Below the pieces are notes generated by a model. That model ran no database searches, had not been told where the DNA came from, and saw only the letters and a program-made list of their open reading frames with translations. DNA of 64,000 nucleotides, from positions 140,317-204,316 of the forward strand of contig NZ_JBLZMW010000006.1 of NCBI RefSeq assembly GCF_048553275.1, in the 5' to 3' direction. The translations under genes and the position numbers were made by a program. Shown in pieces: positions 14,947 through 24,164 of this stretch (the stretch's first letter is position 1; every line of letters begins with the position of its first letter). This DNA is from Pacificoceanicola sp048553275 (lineage in GTDB: Bacteria > Pseudomonadota > Alphaproteobacteria > Rhodobacterales > Rhodobacteraceae).

Positions 14947-16279
14947 GGGTGAGCCCTTCGACCAGCAGCGAGGGCACCACGCGGCTCAGGTGGAGGCGGG
15001 CGTCATTTGCGGGGACAATGCTGGGCAGCATGTCGCGCAGGTTGCCGGCGACGGTGACGCCGGACACCGGTCCGGTGATTTCGCCGTTTTCGACCCAGAG
15101 CCCGGCGGCCCCGCGCGAATAATCGCCCGTGTTGCCGTTGATCGTGGCGCCGATCATCGAGGTGACGATGAGGCCGGTGCCCATCGCGCGGATCAGATCA
15201 TCGCGGCTGTGGCTGCCCTGGGTCAGGGCAAGGTTCCATGGCGTGGGCGAGGGGCCGGACCCGGCGCTGCGGGCGGCGTTGCCAGTGGGATCGAGGCCCA
15301 GCTTGCGGGCATTGGCCAGATCGAGTGTCCAGTTTTTCAGCACGCCGTGCTCGATGATCGCGCGCTTGCGTGTCGGCAGACCCTCAGCGTCGAAAGGCCG
15401 CGAGCCGGACGCGCGGGGGCGATGGGGATCTTCGATCAGCGACAGCCCTTCGGGCAGGATCTGCTCGCCCATGGCGTTCATCAGCCAGCTGGCCCCGCGC
15501 GCCACGGCGGCACCATTGGCCGCCGCCATCAGGTGGCCGATCAGAGAGGCGGCGATGCGCTCGTCGAAGAGCACGGGATAGGCGCCGGTCTTCGGCTTGC
15601 CGGGGTTCAGGCGCGCGAGGGTGCGCTCGGCGGCGCTGTGGCCGATCTCCTCGGGGCTGCGCAAATCGGCCTGAAAAGTTCGGCTGTCGCCGTCATAATC
15701 GCGTTCCATGCCAAGGCCGGTTCCGGCGATGGCGACGCAGGAGGTGCTGCGCGAGGTTCGGCGATACCCCCCCTCGAACCCGTTGGAGGCGGCGAGCCAG
15801 ACATCGCGGGCGCTGTAGGCGGCGGAGGCCGATTGCACCTGCGTTATGCCCTCATGGCCGAGCGCGGCGGCCTCCGCGCGGCGGGCGTCGTCCTCAAGCG
15901 TGGCGGGGGCGGGCTCGGCTGTCTCATCGCTGAGTTCAAGCGCCGCGAGATCCCAGTCGGCGGCGAGCTGATCCGGATCGGCAAGCCCGGCACAGGGATC
16001 CTCGGGGGCTTCCCTGGCCATGGCAACGGCGCGGGCGGCCATGGTTTCGATGGTGTGGTCCGAGGTGTCGGAGGCCGAGACGATGGCGCTGCGCTTGCCA
16101 ACAAAGACCCGCAGGCCGATGTCGCTGCCTTCGGCGCGCTCGGCTTGTTCGAGCAGTCCGGCGCGCACGTCGATGGAGACGGCGGTTCCGGCAAGGGCGA
16201 TGGCGTCGGCGCTGTCGGCCCCGGCGGCTTTCGCGGCGCTCAGAAGCGATTGGGTCAGGTCCTGCGGCGATTTAGGCAT
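14933..16279 (-). CDS. pmbA: TldD/PmbA family metalloprotease
   Basis: A 448-residue PmbA/TldE subunit which, with TldD, forms a heterodimeric zinc protease that trims peptides such as microcins and degrades CcdA in E. coli. The PmbA side carries no HExxxH motif, consistent with catalysis residing in TldD. Family features are SDIGLRVFVGKRSA (about 52-65), the Gly-rich ASNGFEGGYRRTS (about 162-174) and GNTGDYSRGAAGLWVENGE near the C-terminus. ATG 16279 is chosen because GGAG lies 6-7 bp upstream; a GTG at 16297 has no site. tldD is not in the window. Confidence 0.93.
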   Translation of the reverse strand: MPKSPQDLTQSLLSAAKAAGADSADAIALAGTAVSIDVRAGLLEQAERAEGSDIGLRVFVGKRSAIVSASDTSDHTIETMAARAVAMAREAPEDPCAGLADPDQLAADWDLAALELSDETAEPAPATLEDDARRAEAAALGHEGITQVQSASAAYSARDVWLAASNGFEGGYRRTSRSTSCVAIAGTGLGMERDYDGDSRTFQADLRSPEEIGHSAAERTLARLNPGKPKTGAYPVLFDERIAASLIGHLMAAANGAAVARGASWLMNAMGEQILPEGLSLIEDPHRPRASGSRPFDAEGLPTRKRAIIEHGVLKNWTLDLANARKLGLDPTGNAARSAGSGPSPTPWNLALTQGSHSRDDLIRAMGTGLIVTSMIGATINGNTGDYSRGAAGLWVENGEITGPVSGVTVAGNLRDMLPSIVPANDARLHLSRVVPSLLVEGLTLAGE

Positions 16280-16391
16280 GGGCGCTCCGGCGGTCACTCT
16301 GGTTCACACGGAGGTAGGCCGGATTGCTGCGCGGTACAAGACTGCGAGCCTGATTGCAGCCCTCAAAACGCTTGGTGTGCGGCCCGCGGGC

Positions 16392-17132
16392 CTATTCCGA
16401 CGTCACGGCGACGATCGGCCCCATTTGCCTGCCGAGGTCCGCGCGGTTGAGCGCGGGCGCGAACAGGCGGGAGACATTGCCGTCGAGGAACAGCGCATTC
16501 GGCAGGTTCAGGCCATCGCGGAACAGCCGGGCAAACTCAAAGAAGGTCACCGAGGTTTCCGAGATCGCGAAAACCGCCCGTTTTCCGTCCGCCGAGGTGC
16601 CGACCCCGTTGCGCACATAGCGCGAGGTGCTCTCCGGCAGGAAACGCGGGTGCAGCGCTCCGTCGATCACCAGCATCGGGCCGGATTGCGTCGCGTAACG
16701 GCAGTCGGGCCTGCGCTCCAGATAATCGCGGGTTTCGATCACATGGGCGCGGCGGTCCTGAATGCACAGCAGGCCATTGGGCAGCAGGCCGAAGTTGCCG
16801 GGACCGGGATTGGAGATGACGCGCATCGCCTCCCTGCCGTCCTCGACATAATGGCCCACGGGCGAGCGGTCCTCGTGATACATCCCGGCATTCATGGCAA
16901 AAAGCAGTGTCTTTCCCTCGCCATTCAGCCGCGATTCGAGCGTGGAGAAATCCCCGATGGGCTGCCCGTCGGGCGTGTTGAGAAAGAGCCGCAGGTGGTC
17001 CTGCGCCGGATCCACGTCACAAATGGAGTAGCGATTGCCTTCGAAGCGGATGGTTTCGCAGGACAGGGCCGAGGCGCCGGACGCAACAAGCCCGGCGACC
17101 AGGGCCAGGCATGCGGCCAGCCATGGCCTCAC
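16392..17132 (-). CDS. Exported phosphodiester glycosidase (NAGPA/DUF2233) family protein
   Basis: A 246-residue protein with a Sec signal (residues 1-22, ASA-LS) and a NAGPA-type domain. Motifs include LFAMNAGMYHEDRSPVG (76-92), NFGLLPNGLLCI (113-124), QSGPMLVIDG (about 149-158) and LFLDGNVSRLFAP (about 220-232). The family cleaves phosphodiester-linked sugars, as in the human uncovering enzyme; some bacterial members act on wall or exopolysaccharide. The GTG start at 17132 overlaps the rbfA stop (GTGA), so it is made in step with rbfA. Substrate unknown. Confidence 0.87.
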   Translation of the reverse strand: MRPWLAACLALVAGLVASGASALSCETIRFEGNRYSICDVDPAQDHLRLFLNTPDGQPIGDFSTLESRLNGEGKTLLFAMNAGMYHEDRSPVGHYVEDGREAMRVISNPGPGNFGLLPNGLLCIQDRRAHVIETRDYLERRPDCRYATQSGPMLVIDGALHPRFLPESTSRYVRNGVGTSADGKRAVFAISETSVTFFEFARLFRDGLNLPNALFLDGNVSRLFAPALNRADLGRQMGPIVAVTSE

Positions 17133-17524
17133 TTGTCCAGATCGCGGCGCACCGCGTCCTGCGACATCAGCCGCCGATGCTCGTCCAGCTGATCGAAGGT
17201 GTCGTCGAGGCGGAAATGCAGCTGCGGCGTGTGTTTGATCTTCATGCCCTTGGACAGAAGATGGCGCAGCTCGCCGCGGTGCTTGTGCAGCAGTTCGAAC
17301 ATCTCGTCCTGCCCTTTGCCGCCAAGCGGCACCACATAGGCCGTGGCGATCCGCAGATCGGGAGAAACGCGCACCTCACCGACGGTGATCGACATGCGGT
17401 TGAGATCCGGATCGTGGATTTCCGCGCGGGAGAGGATTTCCGACAAGCGCCGGCGCAAGAGTTCACCCACGCGCCGCTGACGCTGGGACTGACCGGGACC
17501 TTCGGGGATTCTGTTCTGTGCCAT
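17129..17524 (-). CDS. rbfA: 30S ribosome-binding factor A
   Basis: A 131-residue KH-fold factor that binds the immature 30S subunit and helps 16S rRNA 5' end maturation and cold growth. Features are QRQRRVGELLRRRLSEIL (15-32), the conserved ITVGEVRVSPDLRIATAYV (46-64) and a C-terminal KHTPQLHFRLDD (97-108). The N- and C-terminal arms are charged, as is common in alphaproteobacteria. ATG 17524 diverges from dapB 89 bp away, so the two promoters share this gap. Longer in-frame extensions run antisense through dapB and are rejected. Confidence 0.95.
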   Translation of the reverse strand: MAQNRIPEGPGQSQRQRRVGELLRRRLSEILSRAEIHDPDLNRMSITVGEVRVSPDLRIATAYVVPLGGKGQDEMFELLHKHRGELRHLLSKGMKIKHTPQLHFRLDDTFDQLDEHRRLMSQDAVRRDLDK

Positions 17525-17612
17525 AGGGGTGATGTAAGCCCCTTCATCGGCTTTGCCAAGCGGGGCGCGCCACGCTATGGGGGGGCGGAAGCTGAATGAA
17601 TGGAGAATGACC

Positions 17613-18425
17613 ATGACCGATCTGCCAGGCGTTGTGATCACGGGTGTTTCGGGCCGGATGGGCCAGATGCTGGCCCGCGAAGTGTTGGCCAGTGACAAGC
17701 TGAAGCTGGCGGGCGGGCTGGAGCGCGCTGGCCACGATTGGATTGGCCGCGATCTGGGCGAATGCATGGGCGGCGCGGCGAACGGGATCATGGTCAGCGA
17801 CGACCCTTTGGAGGCCTTTGCCCGGGCGCAGGCGGTGATCGACTTCACAGCCCCTGCGGCGACGGTGGCCTTTGCCGAACTGGCCGCGCAGGCGCGGGCG
17901 GTGCATGTCATTGGCACCACGGGGCTGTCGGAGGATGATCTGGCCAAGATCAAGAAGGCTGCGCACCATGCGGTGGTGGTGCGGGCCGGGAACATGAGCC
18001 TTGGCGTGAACCTTCTCACCCGGGTGACACGGCAGGTGGCGGCGGCGCTCGACGCGGATTGGGATATCGAGATCGTCGAGACACATCACAATCAGAAGGT
18101 GGATGCACCGTCCGGCACGGCGTTGATGTTGGGCGAGGCCGCTGCCGAGGGGCGGGGCGTTGCGCTCGATGATGTGTCGGATCGGGGCCGCGATGGCATC
18201 ACCGGGGCGCGCAAACGCGGCGATATCGGGTTTCACGCGATCCGGGGCGGTGATGTGGTGGGCGAGCACGAGGTGATCTTTGCCAGCCCAGGAGAGCGCA
18301 TCGTGATCAAGCACATCGCGTCGGACCGGGCACTTTTTGCCCGTGGCGCGCTAAAGGCGGCGCTCTGGGGGCAGGACAAGGAACCCGGGGAATACGACAT
18401 GCTGGATGTGCTGGGTCTGACATAA
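17613..18425 (+). CDS. dapB: 4-hydroxy-tetrahydrodipicolinate reductase
   Basis: DapB reduces the product of DapA with NAD(P)H, the second committed step of diaminopimelate and lysine synthesis. The protein is 270 aa. The dinucleotide site is GVSGRMGQML (11-20). The catalytic segment is ETHHNQKVDAPSGTA (156-170) with His158-His159, Lys162 and the PSGT that binds substrate. ATG 17613 has GGAGA seven bases upstream; ATG 17607 is too close to it. It converges with dapA on a shared terminator at 18491-18519. Confidence 0.96.
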   Translation: MTDLPGVVITGVSGRMGQMLAREVLASDKLKLAGGLERAGHDWIGRDLGECMGGAANGIMVSDDPLEAFARAQAVIDFTAPAATVAFAELAAQARAVHVIGTTGLSEDDLAKIKKAAHHAVVVRAGNMSLGVNLLTRVTRQVAAALDADWDIEIVETHHNQKVDAPSGTALMLGEAAAEGRGVALDDVSDRGRDGITGARKRGDIGFHAIRGGDVVGEHEVIFASPGERIVIKHIASDRALFARGALKAALWGQDKEPGEYDMLDVLGLT

Positions 18426-18490
18426 GGTTACGGGCCGGGTCGGGTCATTCTGGCCCGCCCAAGTCCGGAACAGACCGGCGCAACGCACGA

Positions 18491-18519
18491 AAAAAGGGCG
18501 GGGGACATCCCCGCCCTTT
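18491..18519. terminator. Bidirectional terminator between dapB and dapA
   Basis: GGGCGGGG and CCCCGCCC form an eight-base stem around a short loop, with an A-run on one side and TTT on the other, so it reads as a terminator in both directions. It lies between the convergent dapB and dapA stops. Confidence 0.85.
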
Positions 18520-18544
18520 GCTACATCCGCACCAAGGGGAAGAA

Positions 18545-19420
18545 TTAGTTCAGCAGGCCCGCGTGGCGCAGCCCGGCGTCAAGCAGGTCGCGCGTCGGCT
18601 CGGTGACCGGCATCAGCGGCAGACGCGTGTCCTCGGAGCACAGGCCCAGCTTCGACATGGCATATTTCGCACCATTCAGGCCCGGTTCGGTGAAGATCGC
18701 CCGGTGCAGCGGCATCAGGCGGTCCTGAATGGTCAGCGCCTTGCGGTAATCCCCGTCGAGACAGGCAGTCTGCAGCTCGGAGCACAGGCGCGGCGCGACG
18801 TTGGCCGTCACGGAAATGCAGCCAATGCCACCCTGCGCGTTGAAGCCATGCGCCGTCGCGTCCTCGCCGGAGACCTGAATGAAATCCGGGCCGCAGGTGA
18901 TGCGTTGCTGGCAGACGCGGGCGAGATCGCCGGTGGCATCCTTGACGCCCACGATGCGCGGCAGCTTGGCCAGCTTGCCCATGGTGTCCGGCGTCATGTC
19001 CACGGCCGAGCGGCCAGGGATGTTGTAGATGATGATCGGAATCTCGGCGCAGTCGTGTACGGCCTGGAAATGCGCGTAAAGCCCTGCCTGCGTCGGCTTG
19101 TTGTAGTAGGGCGTCACGACGAGGGCCGCATCCGCGCCAACCTCGGCCGCATATTGCGTAAAGCGCACGGCCTCGTCGGTGTTGTTTGACCCCGCACCCG
19201 CGATTACCGGAATCCGGCCGGCGACGGCATCAACGACGCAGGCGATGACCTGTTCATGTTCCTTGTGGGTCAGCGTCGGGCTTTCGCCCGTTGTCCCCAC
19301 GGGAACCAAGCCATGCGAGCCTTCGCTGATGTGCCACTCCACAAGGCGTTTGAGCGTGTCGAAATCCACTGCGCCGTCCTTGAACGGCGTGACCAGTGCA
19401 GGCATCGAACCCTTGAACAT
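18545..19420 (-). CDS. dapA: 4-hydroxy-tetrahydrodipicolinate synthase
   Basis: DapA condenses pyruvate and aspartate semialdehyde, the entry to the diaminopimelate/lysine pathway. The protein is 291 aa, full length for the family. GTTGE is at 42-46 (Thr43/44), PYYNKP at 104-109 (catalytic Tyr), IYNIPGR at 131-137 (substrate Arg) and the Schiff-base Lys160 in GVKDATGD. ATG 19420 follows AGGAGAG by 9 bp; the long in-frame extension to 19546 is not needed. It diverges from slt, so the 141-bp gap holds both promoters. The neighbour slt is also a wall-related gene. Confidence 0.96.
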   Translation of the reverse strand: MFKGSMPALVTPFKDGAVDFDTLKRLVEWHISEGSHGLVPVGTTGESPTLTHKEHEQVIACVVDAVAGRIPVIAGAGSNNTDEAVRFTQYAAEVGADAALVVTPYYNKPTQAGLYAHFQAVHDCAEIPIIIYNIPGRSAVDMTPDTMGKLAKLPRIVGVKDATGDLARVCQQRITCGPDFIQVSGEDATAHGFNAQGGIGCISVTANVAPRLCSELQTACLDGDYRKALTIQDRLMPLHRAIFTEPGLNGAKYAMSKLGLCSEDTRLPLMPVTEPTRDLLDAGLRHAGLLN

Positions 19421-19561
19421 GACACGCTCTCCTATTGCGGTTTCTCTCAGTCGTCTTTCAGAGGAATTCCGCCGACCCAAAGCGATTGTGAGTTGAAGGG
19501 CCTGATATGCGCGGTATCCTTTGCGGGCGTCTATCCCTTTTAGCATGGAAATTGCAAGCTT

Positions 19562-21514
19562 ATGTCACGCCTTCTGGCCTGCCTCTTCATCCTTTGTCTG
19601 CCCATTGTGGCCGCCGCCGAGACCAGTGGGCAGGCTTTGGCCCGCGCCATGGCGGCGATGCGCGAGGGCAACTGGGCCAAGGCGCAGATCGAGGCCCGCA
19701 CCGACGGGCAAGCGGCGATTGACGTGATTCTCTGGCATGCGCTGCGCGTCGGGCGCGGTGACCCAGTCGAAGTGCAGGATTTCATCGCGCGCAACCCCAA
19801 TTGGCCGGGCATGCCCTACCTGCGGGAAAAGAGCGAAGTTGTGATGTCCGAGGCCTCCGGCGATGAGGTTCTGGCGTTCTTTGCAGACGATACGCCACAG
19901 ACCGGCGCGGGCACGCTGGCGCTCGCGCGGGCACACAAGGAGAAGGGCGAAGAGGGAATCGCTGCCGCGGAAGTCGTGCTGGCCTGGCGGACTTTGGCGC
20001 TGACGGCGGACGAACGCCGCGCGTTCCTGTTCAACTGGGAAGATGTGCTGAAAGATCATAACACCGCGCGGCTCGACATGGCTCTGTGGAAAGGCTGGAG
20101 CAGCAATGCCAGCGCCATGGTGCCGCTGGTGAGCGAAGGGTGGCGCAAGCTGGCGGAGGCGCGGCTGGCGCTGCGTGCGGACGAAGGCGGCGTCGATGGC
20201 AAGATCGCGGCGGTGCCGGCGGAGCTGGCCGATCATCCGGGACTGGCCTTCGATCGGTTCCTCTGGCGGGTGCGAAAGCGGCGCGACGCGGATGCCATCG
20301 CGCTGTTGCTGGAGCGGTCGACCAGTGCCGAGGCTTTGGGCGAGCCATGGGCCTGGGCGCGGGCGCGGCGGGATCTGGCGCGCGAGCGAATGCGCGATGG
20401 CGCGGTGCTCGAAGCGTACAAGATCGCTGCCAGCCACTACCTTGTCGAAGGGTCGGATTTTGCGGATCTGGAATGGCTCTCGGGCTATCTCGCGCTGCGC
20501 TTTCTTGATCGGGCCGACCTCGCCGAGACTCATTTCAGGCGTTTTGGCGAGGCGGTCTGGACCCCGATTTCCGCGGGACGTGCGGGATATTGGCTGGGCC
20601 GGGCACTCGAAGCGCAGGGCAAGACGACAGAGGCCGCCGCCGCCTATGCGCAGGGGGCGAAATTCCAGACATCGTTTTACGGGTTGCTGGCCGCCGAACG
20701 GGCCGGTGTCGCGCCGGATCCGGCGCTTTCGGGCGCGGAGGAGTTTCCGGACTGGCGGCAGGCGGATTTTGCGAAGAGTTCCGTCTTCGACGCGGCAATC
20801 CTGTTGCTGGCCGCTGGCGAGACATCGCTGGGCGAACGCTTCTTGACGCATCTGGCGGAGGGGCTGGACCGGACCGGCATGGGCCAGCTGGGCCAGATGC
20901 TCGAAGAGCTGAACCGTCCGCACATTCAGGTGATGCTGGGCAAGCGCGCCGCGCAATATGGCATCGAGCTTCCGGGACCGTATTATGCGTTGCATCCGAA
21001 GATAACCGGCACCGAGTTCCCGGTGCCGAAGGAGCTGGTGCTGTCGATTGCGCGCCGCGAGTCCGAATTCGATCCCGGCGTGATCTCCGGCGCCGGGGCA
21101 CGCGGCTTCATGCAGCTCATGCCGGGGACGGCACGCGATGTTTCGGGCTGGCTGAACATGGACTACAGCGCCGATCGGCTGCTCAGCGATCCGTCCTACA
21201 ATGCCACGCTCGGGGCCGCCTATCTTGCCGATCTGGCTCAGCGCTTCGATGGCAACGCCGTGATGATGGCGGCGGGCTACAACGCCGGGCCGGGACGGCC
21301 CATCCAGTGGATGGAACGCTATGGCGATCCGCGAAAGGGCGAGGTGGATGTGATCGACTGGATCGAATTCATCCCCTTCGACGAGACCCGCAACTACGTG
21401 ATGCGCGTGACCGAAAGCCTGCCGGTGTACCGAGCGCGCCTCGGCAAGACGCCGCACCCGGTGCCGTTCAGCGAAGAGCTGACAGGTGGAACGCTGAAAT
21501 CCTCCACGGATTGA
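19562..21514 (+). CDS. slt: Soluble lytic murein transglycosylase family protein
   Basis: A 650-residue periplasmic enzyme that cleaves the glycan strand with 1,6-anhydro-MurNAc formation. Signal peptide is at 1-19 (AAA-ET). An Ala-rich superhelical body of about 450 residues resembles the Slt70 ring. The SLT catalytic domain follows: IARRESEFDP with the catalytic Glu500, GARGFMQLMPGTA (about 517-529), then AAGYNAGPGRP (about 571-581). It is divergent from dapA and convergent with the EamA transporter, whose stop lies only 4 bp away. Confidence 0.94.
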   Translation: MSRLLACLFILCLPIVAAAETSGQALARAMAAMREGNWAKAQIEARTDGQAAIDVILWHALRVGRGDPVEVQDFIARNPNWPGMPYLREKSEVVMSEASGDEVLAFFADDTPQTGAGTLALARAHKEKGEEGIAAAEVVLAWRTLALTADERRAFLFNWEDVLKDHNTARLDMALWKGWSSNASAMVPLVSEGWRKLAEARLALRADEGGVDGKIAAVPAELADHPGLAFDRFLWRVRKRRDADAIALLLERSTSAEALGEPWAWARARRDLARERMRDGAVLEAYKIAASHYLVEGSDFADLEWLSGYLALRFLDRADLAETHFRRFGEAVWTPISAGRAGYWLGRALEAQGKTTEAAAAYAQGAKFQTSFYGLLAAERAGVAPDPALSGAEEFPDWRQADFAKSSVFDAAILLLAAGETSLGERFLTHLAEGLDRTGMGQLGQMLEELNRPHIQVMLGKRAAQYGIELPGPYYALHPKITGTEFPVPKELVLSIARRESEFDPGVISGAGARGFMQLMPGTARDVSGWLNMDYSADRLLSDPSYNATLGAAYLADLAQRFDGNAVMMAAGYNAGPGRPIQWMERYGDPRKGEVDVIDWIEFIPFDETRNYVMRVTESLPVYRARLGKTPHPVPFSEELTGGTLKSSTD

Positions 21515-21517
21515 ACC

Positions 21518-22387
21518 TCAGCTTTCCGCCTGCCGAGCCCGCCATAGGGTGAACAGACCCGCCAGAACGATCAGCGCGACGCCCAAGGCGACGTTCAGGC
21601 GGATATGCTCGCCGAAGACGATGATGCCGAGGGCGCTGGCAAAGACCAGCTGGAGATAGGCGAAGGGCTGCACGGCGCTGGCCTCGGCCACTTCGTAGAC
21701 GCGAATGAGCGTGTAGTGCCCCGCCGCGCCTGTCAGGCACAACAACGCCATCCAGCCCCAGTCCGGGGCGGTCATCGGAACCCAGAACCACGCGCCGATC
21801 GCCGTGGCAATCACCATGCCGACCGTGCCGGTATAGAAGAAGGAGGTCGCGGCGCTGTCGGTGCGCGCCACGTAGCGCGTGAGCAGCCCGTAAAGCGCAA
21901 ACATAAGCGCCGCGCCCAGCGGGATCACCGCATAGGGCGAGAATACCCCGCCCGAGGGTTGCAGGATGATGATCACCCCGATGAATCCCACGCCGATCGC
22001 CGCCCAGCGGCGCCAGCCGACAGTCTCGCCGAGGACCGGTCCGGACAGCGCGGCGACAAGCAGCGGATAGCAGGCAAAGACAGCGTGGCTTTCGATGAGC
22101 CCGAGATAGACGAATCCGATGACCATGACGTTGATCTCGACCACCAGAAGCGCGGCGCGGAAGGCCTGAACCCACGGCATGCCGGATTGCGCCGCAATTC
22201 TGATGCCGCCCGCCTTGCGCTTGGCAATGGCGATCACGAAGGCGGCAAAGAACCAGTAGCGGATCATCACCACCATCATCGTGTTGTATTCGCCGGCCAG
22301 ATGTCGCGAGAGACCGTCCTGCATGGCAAAAATGAAGGTGGTCACCACCATCAGCCAGATGCCGAGGCCAAGGTTCTGTTCTTTCAT
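21518..22387 (-). CDS. DMT superfamily transporter (EamA family)
   Basis: A 289-residue inner-membrane protein with about ten hydrophobic segments in two EamA repeats of five, joined near residue 150. Members export amino acids, metabolites or act as exchangers; the solute here cannot be told. Each repeat ends in the usual Glu/Gly segment (LGETVGWRRWAAIGVGFIGV near 119-138, and FGEHIRLNVALGVALIVLAG near 258-277). ATG 22387 is followed by the typical MKEQNLGLGIWLMV opening. It sits 14 bp after the mnmD stop and may share its transcript. Confidence 0.88.
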   Translation of the reverse strand: MKEQNLGLGIWLMVVTTFIFAMQDGLSRHLAGEYNTMMVVMIRYWFFAAFVIAIAKRKAGGIRIAAQSGMPWVQAFRAALLVVEINVMVIGFVYLGLIESHAVFACYPLLVAALSGPVLGETVGWRRWAAIGVGFIGVIIILQPSGGVFSPYAVIPLGAALMFALYGLLTRYVARTDSAATSFFYTGTVGMVIATAIGAWFWVPMTAPDWGWMALLCLTGAAGHYTLIRVYEVAEASAVQPFAYLQLVFASALGIIVFGEHIRLNVALGVALIVLAGLFTLWRARQAES

Positions 22388-22401
22388 TCCGTGTCTTCCA
22401 T

Positions 22402-23067
22402 TCAGCCCAAGCGGGCGCGTGTCATATGTCTCTTGCGCCCGTACCCTTGGGTGCGGGTCGCGACAAATCCGGCCTCGTCGAGGCTACGCCGGACATGTCC
22501 GGCGGCGGTGTAGGTGGCGGCGGTGCCCTCCGGCGCGGTGTGATGCGCCACTGCCTGCATCAGTGCCGGCGTCCAGAGTTCGGGGTTTTTCGCCGGGGAA
22601 AACCCGTCGAGAAACCAGGCGTCCGCCTTGCCCCGCCACGCGGGCACGGTCTGCCGTGCGTCGCCTTCGATCATCTCGAAGCGCAGATCCGGCAGCTCGA
22701 AACGCCGTGCCCCCGCCGTCCAGAACGGGCCGAGTTCGCTCGCTAGGGTTTTGACCTCCGGAAAGGCGCTCTGCGCCCGGATCATCGCGTCCCCGTCGAG
22801 GGGAAAGGCCTCGAATGTTGTAAAATGCAGGACGCCGGTCTGCCCCGCCTGCCGCCAGAGCAGCAGCGCCGCAAGCAGGTTCATACCGGTGCCGAACCCC
22901 AGTTCGGCAATGTGAAACCCGTCCCGAAACCGACCCGGCAGGTCGTTGCCATCAAGAAACACGTGCCGCGTCTCGGCAAGCCCGTTGTCCAGCGAGAAAT
23001 AGGGGTCGTCAAACCGGGTCGAGACGGGAACCGCGCCCCGCCAGTCAAGCGCGCTCTGGCCTGCCAT
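22402..23067 (-). CDS. mnmD: tRNA (5-methylaminomethyl-2-thiouridine)-methyltransferase MnmD
   Basis: A 221-residue SAM-dependent methyltransferase equal to the N-terminal domain of E. coli MnmC. It makes the last methylation to mnm5s2U34 in tRNAs for Lys, Glu and Gln. PYFSLDNGLAETRHVFLDGN (22-41) and the SAM loop ELGFGTGMNL (55-64) are clear; DAWFLDGFSPAKNPELW (about 149-165) is the family signature. The oxidoreductase half is a separate gene starting 48 bp away on the other strand, so the two are co-located but not fused. Confidence 0.93.
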   Translation of the reverse strand: MAGQSALDWRGAVPVSTRFDDPYFSLDNGLAETRHVFLDGNDLPGRFRDGFHIAELGFGTGMNLLAALLLWRQAGQTGVLHFTTFEAFPLDGDAMIRAQSAFPEVKTLASELGPFWTAGARRFELPDLRFEMIEGDARQTVPAWRGKADAWFLDGFSPAKNPELWTPALMQAVAHHTAPEGTAATYTAAGHVRRSLDEAGFVATRTQGYGRKRHMTRARLG

Positions 23068-23115
23068 GGTAAATCACCTTAGAAGTCGGCCAAGTTGTGA
23101 AGGCAGGGGGCGGCA

Positions 23116-24159
23116 ATGGCAAGCGTGGATGTGACGGTGCGCGGGGCGGGCGCTTTCGGGCTGTCGGTGGCCTGGGCTTGTACGCTGCGGGGCGCGCGAG
23201 TTCGTGTGGTCGACCCCTTCGGGCCGGGGGCCGGCGCGTCGGGCGGGATCGTCGGGGCGCTGGCGCCGCATGTGCCGGAAAACTGGAACCCGAAGAAAGC
23301 GTTTCAGCGCGACAGTCTACTGATGGCACAAGCGTTCTGGGCCGGGGTCGAGGCGGCGGGCGGTCTCTCGACCGGGTATGGCCGGCTCGGCCGCTTGCAG
23401 CCGATCATGGATGAGGCCGGGCTGGCGCTCGCCCGGCAGCGCGGATTGGGCGCACAGGACCTCTGGCTGGGCAAGGCGAGCTGGGAGATTGTCGAGGCCG
23501 CAACCGCGGCGCCTTTTGCGCCGCAAAGCCCGACCGGCTTCTTGATCCACGACACGCTCAGCGGCCGTCTGCACCCGCGCCGTGCCTGTGATGCGCTGGT
23601 TGCCGCCCTGCGCGTGCGGGGCGGCGACATTGTGACAGAAGCCTATGATGAAGGGGCGGTGGTCTGGGCCACCGGCTGGCGTGGTCTGCTGGAGCTGACT
23701 GATGCGCTGGGCCGGAAAATCGGCGACGGGGTCAAGGGGCAGGCCGTCTTGCTCCGCCATGACGCGCGGGACGCGCCGCAGCTGTACGCCGGAGGCCTGC
23801 ACATCATTCCGCATTCCGATGGCACCCTTGCCATTGGCTCCACCTCGGAACGAGACTTCGACGACCCAACGGCCACCGATACCCAAACCGACGATCTGAT
23901 CGCCCGCGCCTGCGACGCCCTGCCGGTGCTCCGAGGCGCGGAGATCCTGCAACGCTGGGCCGGTGTGCGCCCGCGTGCCCGCAGTCGCGCGCCCTTGCTC
24001 GGCCCATGGCCTGGCCGCGCAGGGCATTACATCGCGAATGGTGGCTTCAAGATTGGCTTTGGCATGGCGCCGAAGGTGGCGGAGGTCATGGCTGACCTGA
24101 TCCTGACAGGGCAGGACAGCATCCCCGAAGGCTTCCGCGTTGAGGAACTGACGCGCTGA
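23116..24159 (+). CDS. FAD-dependent oxidoreductase, probable MnmC C-terminal (demodification) enzyme
   Basis: A 347-residue flavoprotein of the DAO family. The dinucleotide motif is VRGAGAFGLSVAWACTLRG (8-26), and the C-terminus YIANGGFKIGFGMAP (about 311-325) is typical. It resembles the FAD domain of MnmC that removes the carboxymethyl group from cmnm5U34. The divergent MnmD gene 48 bp away supports this. Thiazole or glycine oxidase (ThiO-like) activity is the alternative, as these families are close. It is shorter than the E. coli FAD domain, and whether it acts on tRNA cannot be read directly. Confidence 0.75.
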   Translation: MASVDVTVRGAGAFGLSVAWACTLRGARVRVVDPFGPGAGASGGIVGALAPHVPENWNPKKAFQRDSLLMAQAFWAGVEAAGGLSTGYGRLGRLQPIMDEAGLALARQRGLGAQDLWLGKASWEIVEAATAAPFAPQSPTGFLIHDTLSGRLHPRRACDALVAALRVRGGDIVTEAYDEGAVVWATGWRGLLELTDALGRKIGDGVKGQAVLLRHDARDAPQLYAGGLHIIPHSDGTLAIGSTSERDFDDPTATDTQTDDLIARACDALPVLRGAEILQRWAGVRPRARSRAPLLGPWPGRAGHYIANGGFKIGFGMAPKVAEVMADLILTGQDSIPEGFRVEELTR

Positions 24160-24164
24160 TCTGC

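Noticed and set aside
14804..16450. 548-codon open frame on the plus strand opposite cysQ and pmbA
   Set aside because: It is antisense to two well-conserved genes, is rich in Gly/Ala/Arg, and has no domain; a typical high-GC shadow frame.
19565..21457. 630-codon open frame on the minus strand opposite slt
   Set aside because: Slt shows signal peptide, catalytic Glu and SLT motifs on the plus strand; the antisense frame has none.
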